Source of the DNA: VMDJ01 sp038146785
Lineage (GTDB): Bacteria > Pseudomonadota > Gammaproteobacteria > Chromatiales > Chromatiaceae
Assembly (NCBI GenBank): GCA_038146785.1
Contig: JAYQSI010000009.1
Span: 1-64,000 of the forward strand
DNA: 64,000 nt
Direction: 5' to 3'
Shown: positions 26,191-35,843 of the stretch, piece after piece
Layout: each line of letters starts with the position of its first letter
Numbering within the stretch: position 1 is the first letter of the stretch
The notes under the pieces: model-generated
The model's input: only the letters and a program-made list of their open reading frames with translations
What the model was told of the DNA's origin: nothing
The model's database searches: none
Position numbers and translations under genes: made by a program

Positions 26191-27612
26191 ATGTCAGATC
26201 CAGTTGTAGCGCTCTTGATGCTAGGTTTGTTTCTAGTTTTCATAATGATGGGATTCCCGGTTGCCTTCACCTTGATGGCGATGGGTATCGGTTTTGGTTA
26301 TTACGCCTATTTTGATGTAGATCGTATGTGGCGCACATATGACCGATTGATTCGTAAAGGCGTAGAAGATGATGGTCAATTATCTGCCGCCTACTTTGAT
26401 GGTTTCTTTAACAATCAAATTTTCGACCTGTTTGTTAACCAGACCTTCTCGGTTATGGCGAATGATGTACTCACTGCGGTACCGCTATTCCTCTTTATGG
26501 GTTATGTGGTCGAGCGTTCAAACATCGTAGCCAAGCTTTTCCATACCTTGTACATCGCAACACGACGTGTGCCAGGCTCAATGGCGGTAGCGGCACTGAT
26601 TACCTGTACCTTGTTTGCAACCGCAACCGGTATCGTGGGTGCGGTAGTGACATTGATGGGCTTGTTGGCATTGCCAGCGATGCTCAAAGCTAAGTACGAC
26701 ACAAGCTTAGCGTCGGGTGTTATCTGTGCAGGTGGTACCTTGGGTATCTTGATTCCACCATCGATCATGCTCATCGTTTATGCAGCAGCTTCTAACGTTT
26801 CTATCGTTAAGTTGTATGCAGGTGCATTGTTTCCTGGCTTGTTGTTAGCAAGCCTTTACATGATCTATGTAATTGTTAGAGCACTATTAAGACCCAGTGA
26901 TTGTCCAAAGCCTACACAAGAAGATATTGGCAGTATCACCACTTCTGAGATCTTTATTCAGCTAGTGACCTCTGTTTTCCCGCTCGCATTTTTGATTCTT
27001 GCGGTTTTGGGTTCTATTCTGTTCGGGTTAGCAACACCATCTGAAGCGGCTTCAATGGGTGCTCTAGGTGGCTTGCTTCTAACCTTCATTTATAGAGCAT
27101 TCACATGGCAGCGTTTGCGCGAGTCGGTGTATTTGACCGCTAGAACAACAGCCATGGTGTGCTGGCTCTTTGTGGGTTCTTGGACCTTCTCATCAGTCTT
27201 CTCATACCTTGGCGGCGAGCACATCATCAGTGAGTTCGTCACTGGCTTAGATATCTCACCAATCACCTTCCTAATTTTGGCTCAGATCATCATATTTATT
27301 TTGGGATGGCCATTGGAGTGGTCTGAGATCATTATCATCTTTATCCCAATCTTCCTGCCACTGTTGGCGCACTTTGGTATCGATCCGTTGTTCTTTGGCA
27401 TCTTGGTCGCCTTGAACTTACAGACATCCTTCTTGACGCCGCCGATGGCGATGTCCGCTTACTACCTGAAAGGGGTGGCACCTAAAACGGTTATGTTGTC
27501 TCAAATCTTCAAAGGTAACTATCCATTCTTGGCGATGGTGGTGTTGGCAATGGTGATTTTGTATGTCTTCCCAGACATCGTTTTCTGGTTGCCTAATGCG
27601 GTATATGGCTAA
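26191..27612 (+). CDS. TRAP transporter large permease (DctM)
   Basis: 473-residue sodium-coupled membrane subunit with about 12 segments. Hallmarks are VPLFLFMGYVVERS, ATGIVGAVVTLMGLLALPAM, and IPPSIMLIVYAA. It is longer than common DctM (about 430) because of an extra segment near residues 45-80, a feature of the TakP-type branch. The stop overlaps the amidase ATG. Confidence 0.92.
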   Translation: MSDPVVALLMLGLFLVFIMMGFPVAFTLMAMGIGFGYYAYFDVDRMWRTYDRLIRKGVEDDGQLSAAYFDGFFNNQIFDLFVNQTFSVMANDVLTAVPLFLFMGYVVERSNIVAKLFHTLYIATRRVPGSMAVAALITCTLFATATGIVGAVVTLMGLLALPAMLKAKYDTSLASGVICAGGTLGILIPPSIMLIVYAAASNVSIVKLYAGALFPGLLLASLYMIYVIVRALLRPSDCPKPTQEDIGSITTSEIFIQLVTSVFPLAFLILAVLGSILFGLATPSEAASMGALGGLLLTFIYRAFTWQRLRESVYLTARTTAMVCWLFVGSWTFSSVFSYLGGEHIISEFVTGLDISPITFLILAQIIIFILGWPLEWSEIIIIFIPIFLPLLAHFGIDPLFFGILVALNLQTSFLTPPMAMSAYYLKGVAPKTVMLSQIFKGNYPFLAMVVLAMVILYVFPDIVFWLPNAVYG

Positions 27613-28955
27613 TGGGTAATGAGCAGTTAACTCAGATCGACGCCTTTACACTGCGTGAAGAAATCGCGACCGGTCGTCAGTCAGTGGCTGATGTGTTGGA
27701 AGCGAGTCTGCAGCAGATCGGTGTGACTGAAGAGTCTGTGCAGGCGTGGGAGTTCTTAGATGAGCAACACGCCCGTGGGCAAGCTGGCGCCTTAGCGGCT
27801 TATCGAGATAGTGGTCGAGCTTTAGGTTCCTTGCACGGTATTCCAGTCGGTATCAAAGACATTTTTGATACGGCAGATCAGCCAACTAAAAATGGCAATG
27901 TTTTAGATAGCGCACGGCAAACAGAGAAAGATGCCACCGTAGTGGCACGTTTACGTGCGGCGGGCGCCTTGATCATGGGTAAAACAGTTACCGCTGAGTG
28001 TGCTTATTTAGCACCAGGTAAAACCCGTAATCCTTTTAATCCCGAACATACACCAGGTGGTTCGTCGTCTGGTTCTGCGGCAGCGGTGGCTGCGGGTATG
28101 GTGCCTTGTGCAATAGGCACTCAAACCGGTGGATCGATTATCCGTCCTGCGGCTTATTGCGGTGTGATTGGCTTTAAACCGACGTTTGGGTTGTTGCCTC
28201 GCACGGGTGTACTGCGTTGTTCACCCCATCTCGATACGGTAGGTACTTTCTCGCGCTCTTTAGAAGATGCCGCCTTGTTGGTTGATGCGATGGCGGGCTT
28301 TGATGGTATGGATCCAGATGTGGCTCCTATGGCGCCACCACGCTTGCTAGAAACACTTCAAGAGACAGCGCCAGTTAAGCCTCAGTTTGCCTTTGTCAAA
28401 ACCTCGGCTTGGGCTGATGTCGACCAAGATACGGCTGATGGCTTTGCTGAGTTAGCGGATGCTTTGGGTGACTCGTGTGATGAGATGACCTTGCCATCGA
28501 TCTTTGATGAAGCGCCAGTGATGCATCGCCGCATTATGTTGGCAGAGATGGCGCATAACCTGCGTCCTTACTATGACCGTGGCGCCGACAAGCTTTCACC
28601 AGAAACACGTGCTGCAGTAGAAGAGGGTCGTGAGATTAGCGCGACCGATTACCTTTCGGCGCTGACATGGCGTGACACCTTGTATGCCGGTCTCGAAGAG
28701 ATCTTTGATCGCTATGACGCGATTCTTACCCCAGCTGCAACCAGTGCAGCACCAAAGGGTTTAGAGAGTACCGGTACAGCAGCGTGTAATGTGTTGTGGT
28801 CGTTAACCGGGGTGCCAGCGGTGACCTTGCCTTTGTTGAGTGATTCACAAGGCTTGCCGGTTGGCGTGCAGTTGATTGATCGACGTCATGCGGATGGTCG
28901 TTTGTTGCGTACCGCGCGTTGGTTGGAAAATTATTTAGCGAATCTTGAAGGCTAA
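27612..28955 (+). CDS. Amidase (amidase-signature family)
   Basis: 447-residue cytoplasmic hydrolase with the Ser-cisSer-Lys triad: Lys in VGIKDIFDT, the Gly/Ser-rich GGSSSGSAAAVAAGM and the nucleophile region TQTGGSIIRPAAY. Co-transcribed with the TRAP genes (one-base overlap), so the imported solute may be an amide or its acid. It is not a GatA, as no gatB/gatC lies near and the length is short for GatA. Confidence 0.88.
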   Translation: MGNEQLTQIDAFTLREEIATGRQSVADVLEASLQQIGVTEESVQAWEFLDEQHARGQAGALAAYRDSGRALGSLHGIPVGIKDIFDTADQPTKNGNVLDSARQTEKDATVVARLRAAGALIMGKTVTAECAYLAPGKTRNPFNPEHTPGGSSSGSAAAVAAGMVPCAIGTQTGGSIIRPAAYCGVIGFKPTFGLLPRTGVLRCSPHLDTVGTFSRSLEDAALLVDAMAGFDGMDPDVAPMAPPRLLETLQETAPVKPQFAFVKTSAWADVDQDTADGFAELADALGDSCDEMTLPSIFDEAPVMHRRIMLAEMAHNLRPYYDRGADKLSPETRAAVEEGREISATDYLSALTWRDTLYAGLEEIFDRYDAILTPAATSAAPKGLESTGTAACNVLWSLTGVPAVTLPLLSDSQGLPVGVQLIDRRHADGRLLRTARWLENYLANLEG

Positions 28956-28977
28956 TGCTTAGCCGAGGCGTAATGAA

Positions 28978-29148
28978 ATGATTGATAAGATTTTAGCTTT
29001 TAGCGCACTAGCTTTATTAGTTGCCTTCTTGGGTGTGGTGCCATTTATCATGACCGAGGTCGATATCGATCTGATTATTGTGATCGTGATCGTTTGTTTG
29101 ATGGCAATCTATGATTTTTGGTCGAGCTTTAACGAAAAGTCTAAATGA
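28978..29148 (+). CDS. 56-residue membrane protein of the TRAP operon
   Basis: A short gene, ATG 28978, with GAGGCG 8-10 bases upstream. Two hydrophobic helices (LAFSALALLVAFLGVVPFIM and DLIIVIVIVCLMAIYDFW) with charged ends and a C-tail NEKSK. It is in the same direction 22 bases after the amidase and stops directly against the convergent heme-binding gene. Small two-helix proteins like this are seen beside TRAP/amidase genes in my experience, but none has a known role; a small accessory subunit is possible. Confidence 0.65.
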   Translation: MIDKILAFSALALLVAFLGVVPFIMTEVDIDLIIVIVIVCLMAIYDFWSSFNEKSK

Positions 29149-29568
29149 CTATTTAGCAAAAAAGTGATCAAGCCCCGCCTGCGCACATTGCATGTCTTGT
29201 TCTGGGGTTCCTGAGCTAACGCCAATACCACCGATGACATCACCATCAACCATCACTGGCAATCCGCCACCAACAATACAAAAACGCCCATCAAAGGCTG
29301 TGTGTAAACCAAAGGCGAGATTGCCGGGTACGCATGCGGCGTTATATTCGTGGGTGCCTTTGCGTGAGATAGCCGCGGTCATCGATTTGTTTTGCGACAA
29401 GATCACACTAGCGACTTTAGCGCCATCCATGCGATCGAAAGCGACTAAGTTGCCTGACTCGTCAGTAATGGCGATGCACATCGGAACACCCATGGCGATG
29501 GACTCTTGTTTGGCGCCCTCAATCAATTTTTTAGCATCGTTGAGATCAAGTCGTTTGATATTCAGCAT
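29149..29568 (-). CDS. GlcG/HbpS-family (DUF336) protein
   Basis: 139 residues: helix-rich start, then the family core (AITDESGNLVAFDRMDGAK, PGNLAFGLHTAFDGRFCIVGGGLPV, VIGGIGVSSGTPEQD). Members bind heme or small metabolites and are frequently encoded beside glycolate or amide catabolism genes. It reads towards the TRAP operon, divergent from the dehydrogenase gene by about 20 bases. Confidence 0.85.
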   Translation of the reverse strand: MLNIKRLDLNDAKKLIEGAKQESIAMGVPMCIAITDESGNLVAFDRMDGAKVASVILSQNKSMTAAISRKGTHEYNAACVPGNLAFGLHTAFDGRFCIVGGGLPVMVDGDVIGGIGVSSGTPEQDMQCAQAGLDHFFAK

Positions 29569-29588
29569 GATGTCTCGAGTGTCCTGTA

Positions 29589-30485
29589 ATGACGAATAAC
29601 AATGATTCTAGACCCTTGGCAGGGTGGCGCATAGGTTTTATCGGTCTTGGCCTGATGGGTAAGCCAATGTGTCTTAATCTTTTAAGCGCAGGGGCAGAGT
29701 TATGTGTGTTTAATCGTAGTGCTGCTGCGATTGATGAGATTAAAAATGCGCAGGTCACTGTGATGTCTGATCCTGCCGCAGTGGCTGCTGAGGTTGATCT
29801 GGTGATCTTGATGCTGGCGGATACGCCAGCGGTAGAGCAGGTGCTTTTTGCTGAGCGCGGCGTGGCACAAGGTGTTCATGCCAATAGCTTGATTGTTGAT
29901 ATGGGTACTACGGCAACCTTGGCGACCCGTGATTTTGCTCATCGTTTAGCAGAGAAGGGTGCTCGCTATATTGATGCGCCGGTCTCTGGCGGTCAGATAG
30001 GTGCAAAAGAAGCGACCTTATCCATCATGGCCGGTGGTGAGGCAGCGGATATTGATGCTGTGATGCCTGTATTTGAGGCGATGGGGCGTTTAGTCACGCA
30101 TGTCGGGCCTGTGAGCTCAGGGCAGGTGACTAAAGCGGTTAATCAAGTGATTGTTGGGCTAACCATTGGTGCTGTCTCAGAAGCGCTAGCCGTGGCTAAA
30201 AAGGCGGGTGTGGATCTCGAGAAAGCGCAACAAGCGCTGATGGGTGGTCATGCGTCATCGCGTATCTTGCAAGAACACGGCACCCGTATGATTAATCAGA
30301 CTTTTGAGCCGGGTGGCAAAGTGGTGACTCAAGCAAAAGACATGCAGCAAGCGTTAGATCTCGCAGCTGAGCTCGGTGTTGAGTTGCCAGCAACGGCATT
30401 AAATTTGACGCTTTACAAACACTTAATTGAAAACGGGTTAGGTGCGCTCGACCATAGTGCACTTTACAAATATTACGACCAATAA
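29589..30485 (+). CDS. Beta-hydroxyacid dehydrogenase (tartronate semialdehyde reductase type)
   Basis: 298 residues of the 3-hydroxyisobutyrate/6-phosphogluconate dehydrogenase superfamily. NAD(P) site FIGLGLMGKP, substrate motif DAPVSGGQIGAKEATLSIMAGG, catalytic Lys in GQVTKAVNQ. Tartronate semialdehyde reductase or 3-hydroxyisobutyrate dehydrogenase are the main candidates. The peroxiredoxin gene follows after 15 bases. Confidence 0.85.
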   Translation: MTNNNDSRPLAGWRIGFIGLGLMGKPMCLNLLSAGAELCVFNRSAAAIDEIKNAQVTVMSDPAAVAAEVDLVILMLADTPAVEQVLFAERGVAQGVHANSLIVDMGTTATLATRDFAHRLAEKGARYIDAPVSGGQIGAKEATLSIMAGGEAADIDAVMPVFEAMGRLVTHVGPVSSGQVTKAVNQVIVGLTIGAVSEALAVAKKAGVDLEKAQQALMGGHASSRILQEHGTRMINQTFEPGGKVVTQAKDMQQALDLAAELGVELPATALNLTLYKHLIENGLGALDHSALYKYYDQ

Positions 30486-30500
30486 TTTTAGGAGAGAACA

Positions 30501-31232
30501 ATGACGGCATTAGACGCAGGACAAGCAGTTCCGAATGTCACCTTTAAGGTAAGAGCAGATACCGATTGGGTGGATGTGACCAGTGATGATCTTTTTAAAG
30601 GCAAAACAGTAGTCGTATTTGCGCTGCCAGGTGCGTATACGCCGACCTGTTCGTCAACTCACGTGCCTCGCTATAACAAGCTTGCTGGCGCACTAAAAGC
30701 CCATGGTGTGGATGACATCATTTGTTTGTCGGTTAACGATGGCTTTGTCATGGATGAGTGGAAAGAACATCAAGGTGCTGATCACATCCGTTTTATTCCT
30801 GACGGTAATGTTGAGTTTACGCGTGGCATGGGGATGGAGATCGATCTATCTGCAGTGGGTTTTGGTGAGCGTTCTAAGCGTTATTCAATGTTGGTTAAAG
30901 ATGGCGTTATCGAGAAGCTGTTTATGGAAACAGCAGCGCCAGGTGCCCCTCTAGAAGCCTCTGATGCCGATACCATGTTGGCTTACATAGCACCGAATGC
31001 TCAAAAGCCGGCTGATGTGGCGATTCTTACCAAGAAGGGTTGTCCATTCTGCGCCAAGGCAAAAGCGTTATTAAACGATGCCCAGATGGATTATGACGAG
31101 CTGGTATTGAATCAAGATATCCCAGAGTCGAGTATTCGAGCACTCACGGGTCAATCAACTTTTCCGCAGGTGTTTATTGATGGCAAACACATCGGTGGAT
31201 GCGATGATCTCGAGGCGCATTTAGCCAAGTAA
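30501..31232 (+). CDS. Peroxiredoxin-glutaredoxin fusion (hybrid Prx5)
   Basis: 243 residues. The Prx5-type peroxidase domain (1-165) has the peroxidatic Cys in PGAYTPTCSSTHVP; the C-terminal glutaredoxin domain (from about 170) has CPFC and TFPQVFIDGKHIGGCDDL. Uses glutathione to reduce peroxides within one chain. AGGAGAG lies six bases ahead of the ATG and a terminator follows. Confidence 0.95.
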   Translation: MTALDAGQAVPNVTFKVRADTDWVDVTSDDLFKGKTVVVFALPGAYTPTCSSTHVPRYNKLAGALKAHGVDDIICLSVNDGFVMDEWKEHQGADHIRFIPDGNVEFTRGMGMEIDLSAVGFGERSKRYSMLVKDGVIEKLFMETAAPGAPLEASDADTMLAYIAPNAQKPADVAILTKKGCPFCAKAKALLNDAQMDYDELVLNQDIPESSIRALTGQSTFPQVFIDGKHIGGCDDLEAHLAK

Positions 31233-31276
31233 AAAAGAACCGGCACCTAGTTTTACAATTAGGTGCCGGTTTTTTA
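31231..31276. terminator. Bidirectional terminator, peroxiredoxin / ppc
   Basis: Stem AACCGGCACCTA/TAGGTGCCGGTT with an A-run on the left and a T-run on the right, so it can end both convergent genes. Confidence 0.93.
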
Positions 31277-34096
31277 TTAGCCGGTATTTCGCATGCCGGC
31301 TGCGATAGCGTTGATACTGCGTAGCAATGGATCGAGTTGTCGCTCACGTTCATCTTCATCTTGTTCTTGATCGCGATAACGGCGAATCAAGGCCAGCTGA
31401 ATATGGTTGAGAGGGTCGAGATAGGGCTCTCGACGACTCAAGGAACGTTTCAATAGATCATTGTCATCTAAGAGTTCATCAAGCTCAGCGATTTTTAAGA
31501 TCCACTCAGTACAGCGTTGATACTCTTCAGTAATCAGTGCATAGATCGCATCAGCTTCTTCTTGGTTTTGCATTAAGTCTGCATATTCGCGAGCAATATC
31601 CATATCCGATTTGAATAAAGCCATCTGCGTGTTACTGAGCAAGTTGCGGAAGAACGGCCACTTTTTATAAAGGCGGCGTAGTTCATCCAGTCGTTGCTTT
31701 GATTTGCCGGCATAGGCTTCAAGCGCAATGCCTAGACCATACCAAGCAGGTAGGGTGTGGCGAGACTGTGCCCAACCAAAGACCCATGCAATGGCGCGAA
31801 CCGAGTATTTCGAAAGGTCACCTTTTTTACGGTGCGATGGGCGCGAGCCAATATTCAACATGCCAATCTCAGAGACCGGTGTTGCTTCGTAGAAGTAATC
31901 GATAAAGCCTTTCACATCTTCGGTGAGCGTACGGTAGTGCTTCTCACCTTGAAGTTGTAGTTGCTCCATGACTTTCGCGTATAGCTTTTCATCTGGCTTG
32001 GTTTTTTCGACTAAGTTACGGCTTGCCTGAATAAGACCGGTCAAACCCATGGTGAGTTCGAACACGGCGGTTTCGGGATTACTGTACTTATACGACAGCA
32101 CTTCACCTTGCTCGGTGAACTTAATCTGACCGAGTACAGTGCCAGCCGGTTGAGATGTGATCGCTTGGTGAGTAGGGCCGCCGCCACGACCAATGGTGCC
32201 GCCTCGACCATGGAAGAGGCGAATGCGAATGCCACGCTCTTTACCAAGCGCAATAACTTTTTGCTGCGCTTGATATAGGGTCCACACGGAAGCGACGATA
32301 CCGCCATCTTTGGCAGAGTCTGAGTAACCGAGCATGACCTCTTGCAGCGTTGAATGCGCCTTGAGGAGCTTGCGATAGACCGGGTCGTCTAGCAATTGAG
32401 TCATTACAGGCTCAATGTGTGACAGGTCGGTAATGGTTTCAAACAAAGGCGATACGCCAATGTTGCAGAAGGTTTTACCTTTGGCTTGGCCAACCAGTCC
32501 TGACAAGCTCGCAAGGAACATCACATGCATCACATCAGAGGCATGATGAGCCATCGAGATGACATAACGACCAATGACCATTGGGCTGACGCACTGTTGC
32601 ATCTCGGCAACGACGTCAAACACGCTAAGTACTTCACGCGACATCTCAGATAGCTTTTTGCGATCGAAGCTAAGGTCGCCTTTCAGCGTGAGCTCGCCCA
32701 TCAGTTTTAGTTTGGCTTCTTCATTAAGCTCGGCGTAGTTATCTTCAATGCCGGCCGCCTTGAGTACCTCAGCAACGGTATCCGAATGAACATTCGATTC
32801 TTGGCGAATATCTAGGCGCGCCAGATAGAAACCAAAGGTTTTGGCTAAACGGATTAGATCCAGTAGGTTCTCGTTAGCAAGATCATGATCACCATGGCTA
32901 GCCAATGAGTCGCGCATCAGGTTGAGGTCGCGAATGAATTCATCTTCTGCACGATAGCCAGGAGCATTCATGTCAGGAGCGCCGCCTTCTAAGCGCGTTT
33001 CAGTTCGCGCAATGGCTTGGGTCAGGCGTAATGCCATGACATACAACTTGCGACGGTAAGGTTCTTCAGGAAAGCGTGCAGACCAATCGCTATCAAATTG
33101 TGCGCGATATTCCTCATCACTTTCTAAGCTGCTCGCAAACGCAGGTGAAGGACTGCAGAAATGCATCGATTGAGTGAGTTCGCCAATTAGCTCGTTCACT
33201 TTCTTTAAGTAGAAACGCAAGATGGTCGATTGCTGAATGAGTACGGCTTTAAGTGTGGTGTCAGATGTCACATTCGGATTGCCATCACGGTCACCACCAA
33301 TCCATGAGCCGAAGCGTAATAGAGTAGGTAGGTCGATACGGGTGTAATCCGGATGATCGCCATACACACGGTCGATACCATCTGCTAAGCGGCGATACAC
33401 AATCGGTACAGCTTCAAACAAACTTTCGTTGTAGTGGTGCAGGCCCATGCGCACTTCATGGATAACATCCGGTTTTGCTGGACGCATCTCGTCGGTTTTC
33501 CACAAGGCTTGCATGCGGTTTTTCAGCTCACGCTCGCGACGTTGTTTGTGGTTGACCAATACCTCAGGCATATCGAGTTGTTCGTTGGCTTCAAAGATAC
33601 GGCGTAGCTGTAACAAGATAGCGCGACGCTTCGATTCGGTTGGGTGAGCGGTGAATACCGGCATGTAACGCACATCATCAAGCAGGTCTTGCAGTTGATC
33701 AGGCGTGATACCAGCTGAGCGTAGGTCACGTAAGCAATGGTCAAACGAGCCTTGCCATAACGGCTGACCAGACGCTGCAATCTGACGACGCTGACGGTGC
33801 TGGAAACTTTCTTCGGCGATATTCACCACTTGGAAATAGGTGCTGAATGCGCGAATGATCGGACGGAGCGCATCTGGCGATAACTTATCGATCATTTTCT
33901 TCAGGCGATCGAGCTTGTTGCTATCGGGTTTGCCGCGTAACTGGATAAAGCCTTTACGCAATCGCTCGACATTATGCAGGACGTCTTCGCCAGCTTGAGA
34001 GGCGATGATCTCGCCAAGCATTTGGCCAAGACGCTTAACGCGTGTGCGCAACACTTTGTCGCGTTTATTACACGCTTCCGTGAATGAATCTGACAT
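31277..34096 (-). CDS. ppc: Phosphoenolpyruvate carboxylase
   Basis: 939-residue enzyme forming oxaloacetate from PEP and bicarbonate, the anaplerotic step. Active-site marks: FTAHPTESKRR, the Gly loop GRGGTIGRGGGPTH, WVFGWAQSRHTLPAWYG, and a C-terminus MRNTG. Full length and undisturbed. Confidence 0.98.
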   Translation of the reverse strand: MSDSFTEACNKRDKVLRTRVKRLGQMLGEIIASQAGEDVLHNVERLRKGFIQLRGKPDSNKLDRLKKMIDKLSPDALRPIIRAFSTYFQVVNIAEESFQHRQRRQIAASGQPLWQGSFDHCLRDLRSAGITPDQLQDLLDDVRYMPVFTAHPTESKRRAILLQLRRIFEANEQLDMPEVLVNHKQRRERELKNRMQALWKTDEMRPAKPDVIHEVRMGLHHYNESLFEAVPIVYRRLADGIDRVYGDHPDYTRIDLPTLLRFGSWIGGDRDGNPNVTSDTTLKAVLIQQSTILRFYLKKVNELIGELTQSMHFCSPSPAFASSLESDEEYRAQFDSDWSARFPEEPYRRKLYVMALRLTQAIARTETRLEGGAPDMNAPGYRAEDEFIRDLNLMRDSLASHGDHDLANENLLDLIRLAKTFGFYLARLDIRQESNVHSDTVAEVLKAAGIEDNYAELNEEAKLKLMGELTLKGDLSFDRKKLSEMSREVLSVFDVVAEMQQCVSPMVIGRYVISMAHHASDVMHVMFLASLSGLVGQAKGKTFCNIGVSPLFETITDLSHIEPVMTQLLDDPVYRKLLKAHSTLQEVMLGYSDSAKDGGIVASVWTLYQAQQKVIALGKERGIRIRLFHGRGGTIGRGGGPTHQAITSQPAGTVLGQIKFTEQGEVLSYKYSNPETAVFELTMGLTGLIQASRNLVEKTKPDEKLYAKVMEQLQLQGEKHYRTLTEDVKGFIDYFYEATPVSEIGMLNIGSRPSHRKKGDLSKYSVRAIAWVFGWAQSRHTLPAWYGLGIALEAYAGKSKQRLDELRRLYKKWPFFRNLLSNTQMALFKSDMDIAREYADLMQNQEEADAIYALITEEYQRCTEWILKIAELDELLDDNDLLKRSLSRREPYLDPLNHIQLALIRRYRDQEQDEDERERQLDPLLRSINAIAAGMRNTG

Positions 34097-34178
34097 GAAG
34101 GGGTCCTTCAGGAAAAAATCGAGTAAATTCTGATTGTTAGTTATACTAGGTTGCTAACAGGGATGCGATAATAACTCG

Positions 34179-35843
34179 ATGGAATTGAAATCTCTCATGA
34201 TTAATCAAACAGACGAATGGAAAGCGCTCGAGTCTCATTGGGAGGCGATGAGTGAGGTGCATTTACGTCATTTGTTTGAGCAAGACGCTAAGCGCCACGA
34301 ACGTTTCAGCGTGGATGCCTGTGACTGGCATCTCGACTATTCCAAAAACCTGATTGATGAAGAAGCGCTTAAGCGTCTGATTGCCTTAGCGAAAGCCGCA
34401 AACCTAACCAAATGGGCGGAGCGCCTGATTGGTGGTGAGCGTGTGAATGCGACTGAGGGTCGCGCGGTTCTGCACATGGCGTTGCGCAATCTGGGTTATC
34501 GCAACTATGCCTATGAAGGCAAAGACATTATGCCGGTGGTGCGCTCGGTGCTTTCTCGTATGCGCACCTTCTCCGATGATGTGCGTAACGGCCGTTGGCT
34601 GAGTTACACCGGTCAGATTTTCACTGATGTGGTCAATATCGGTATCGGTGGTTCGAGCTTAGGACCCAAGATGGTCTGCGAAGCGCTGCGTCCTTACCAA
34701 CGCGATAACTTGCGTGTGCACTTTGTCTCGAATGTGGATAGCTCGCATATCGAACAGGTGCTAAAGCCACTTGATCCTAAAACCACTTTATTCATTATTT
34801 CTTCTAAGACCTTTGCTACCCAAGAAACGTTAGCCAATGCGACCGCTGCGCGTGAATGGTGTATCAAGGGTGTGGGTACGACTAAGGCGGTTGAAAGTCA
34901 TTTCGTTGCGGTCTCAACCAATACTCAAGCGGTGCGTGAGTTCGGTATCAATCCGGCCAATATGTTCCAGTTTTGGGATTGGGTCGGTGGTCGTTATTCA
35001 CTCTGGTCATCGATTGGTCTGCCGATTGCGATCGCTGTGGGCATGGATAACTTCGAGAGTATGTTGCTCGGTGGCCACGATATGGACGAGCATTTCGTAA
35101 AGACACCTTACGAAAACAATATGCCGGTGATTATGGCGTTGCTCGGTATCTGGTATACCAACTTTGGTGATGCTGACTCGTATGCCATCGTGCCTTACTA
35201 CCAAGATCTGGCGAGCTTCCCGGACTTCTTGCAGCAGCTGGATATGGAAAGTAACGGTAAGCGCATTACCTTAGATGGTCGCTTAGTCGATTATCAAACA
35301 GGTCCTGTGACATGGGGCAGTGTGGGTACCGATGCGCAACACTCGTTTTTCCAGTTGATCCATCAAGGTACGCGTTTGGTGCCAACCGATTTTGTTTTAC
35401 CGCTCACTGGGCATAACGCTAAGCCTGATCATCAGGATAAGTTAGTCGCGAACTGTTTGGCGCAAGCGCAAGCGCTGATGCGTGGTCGTACAGCAGCAGA
35501 AGTGCAAGCTGAGATGGAGCATGCAGGCTTTGATCAGCAGAAGATTGATCAATTACTACCACACCGCATGTTCCCGGGTAATCGCCCAAGCAATATGTTG
35601 GTAACAGAGAAGTTAACGCCGCGTTCTTTAGGTGCCTTGATCGCTTTGTATGAACACAAAGTCTTTGTGCAAGGCATTATTTGGGGTGTGGGTTCTTTCG
35701 ATCAGTGGGGCGTTGAGCTCGGTAAACACTTGGCGAACCAAATTCTGGATGACTTTAACGAAGCCTCAGGTTCTTGTGAGTTGGATAGCTCAACCGCAGA
35801 TCTGATTCAGCGTTATAACGACGCGAAAAATCAATCGAACTGA
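34179..35843 (+). CDS. pgi: Glucose-6-phosphate isomerase
   Basis: 554 residues (548 from a second ATG at 34197, which may be the true start; neither has a clear ribosome site). Interconverts glucose-6-P and fructose-6-P. Signatures: VNIGIGGSSLGPKMV, GGRYSLWSSIGLPIA and GSFDQWGVELGKHLA. Its 3' end overlaps the convergent peptidase by 13 bases. Confidence 0.97.
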   Translation: MELKSLMINQTDEWKALESHWEAMSEVHLRHLFEQDAKRHERFSVDACDWHLDYSKNLIDEEALKRLIALAKAANLTKWAERLIGGERVNATEGRAVLHMALRNLGYRNYAYEGKDIMPVVRSVLSRMRTFSDDVRNGRWLSYTGQIFTDVVNIGIGGSSLGPKMVCEALRPYQRDNLRVHFVSNVDSSHIEQVLKPLDPKTTLFIISSKTFATQETLANATAAREWCIKGVGTTKAVESHFVAVSTNTQAVREFGINPANMFQFWDWVGGRYSLWSSIGLPIAIAVGMDNFESMLLGGHDMDEHFVKTPYENNMPVIMALLGIWYTNFGDADSYAIVPYYQDLASFPDFLQQLDMESNGKRITLDGRLVDYQTGPVTWGSVGTDAQHSFFQLIHQGTRLVPTDFVLPLTGHNAKPDHQDKLVANCLAQAQALMRGRTAAEVQAEMEHAGFDQQKIDQLLPHRMFPGNRPSNMLVTEKLTPRSLGALIALYEHKVFVQGIIWGVGSFDQWGVELGKHLANQILDDFNEASGSCELDSSTADLIQRYNDAKNQSN

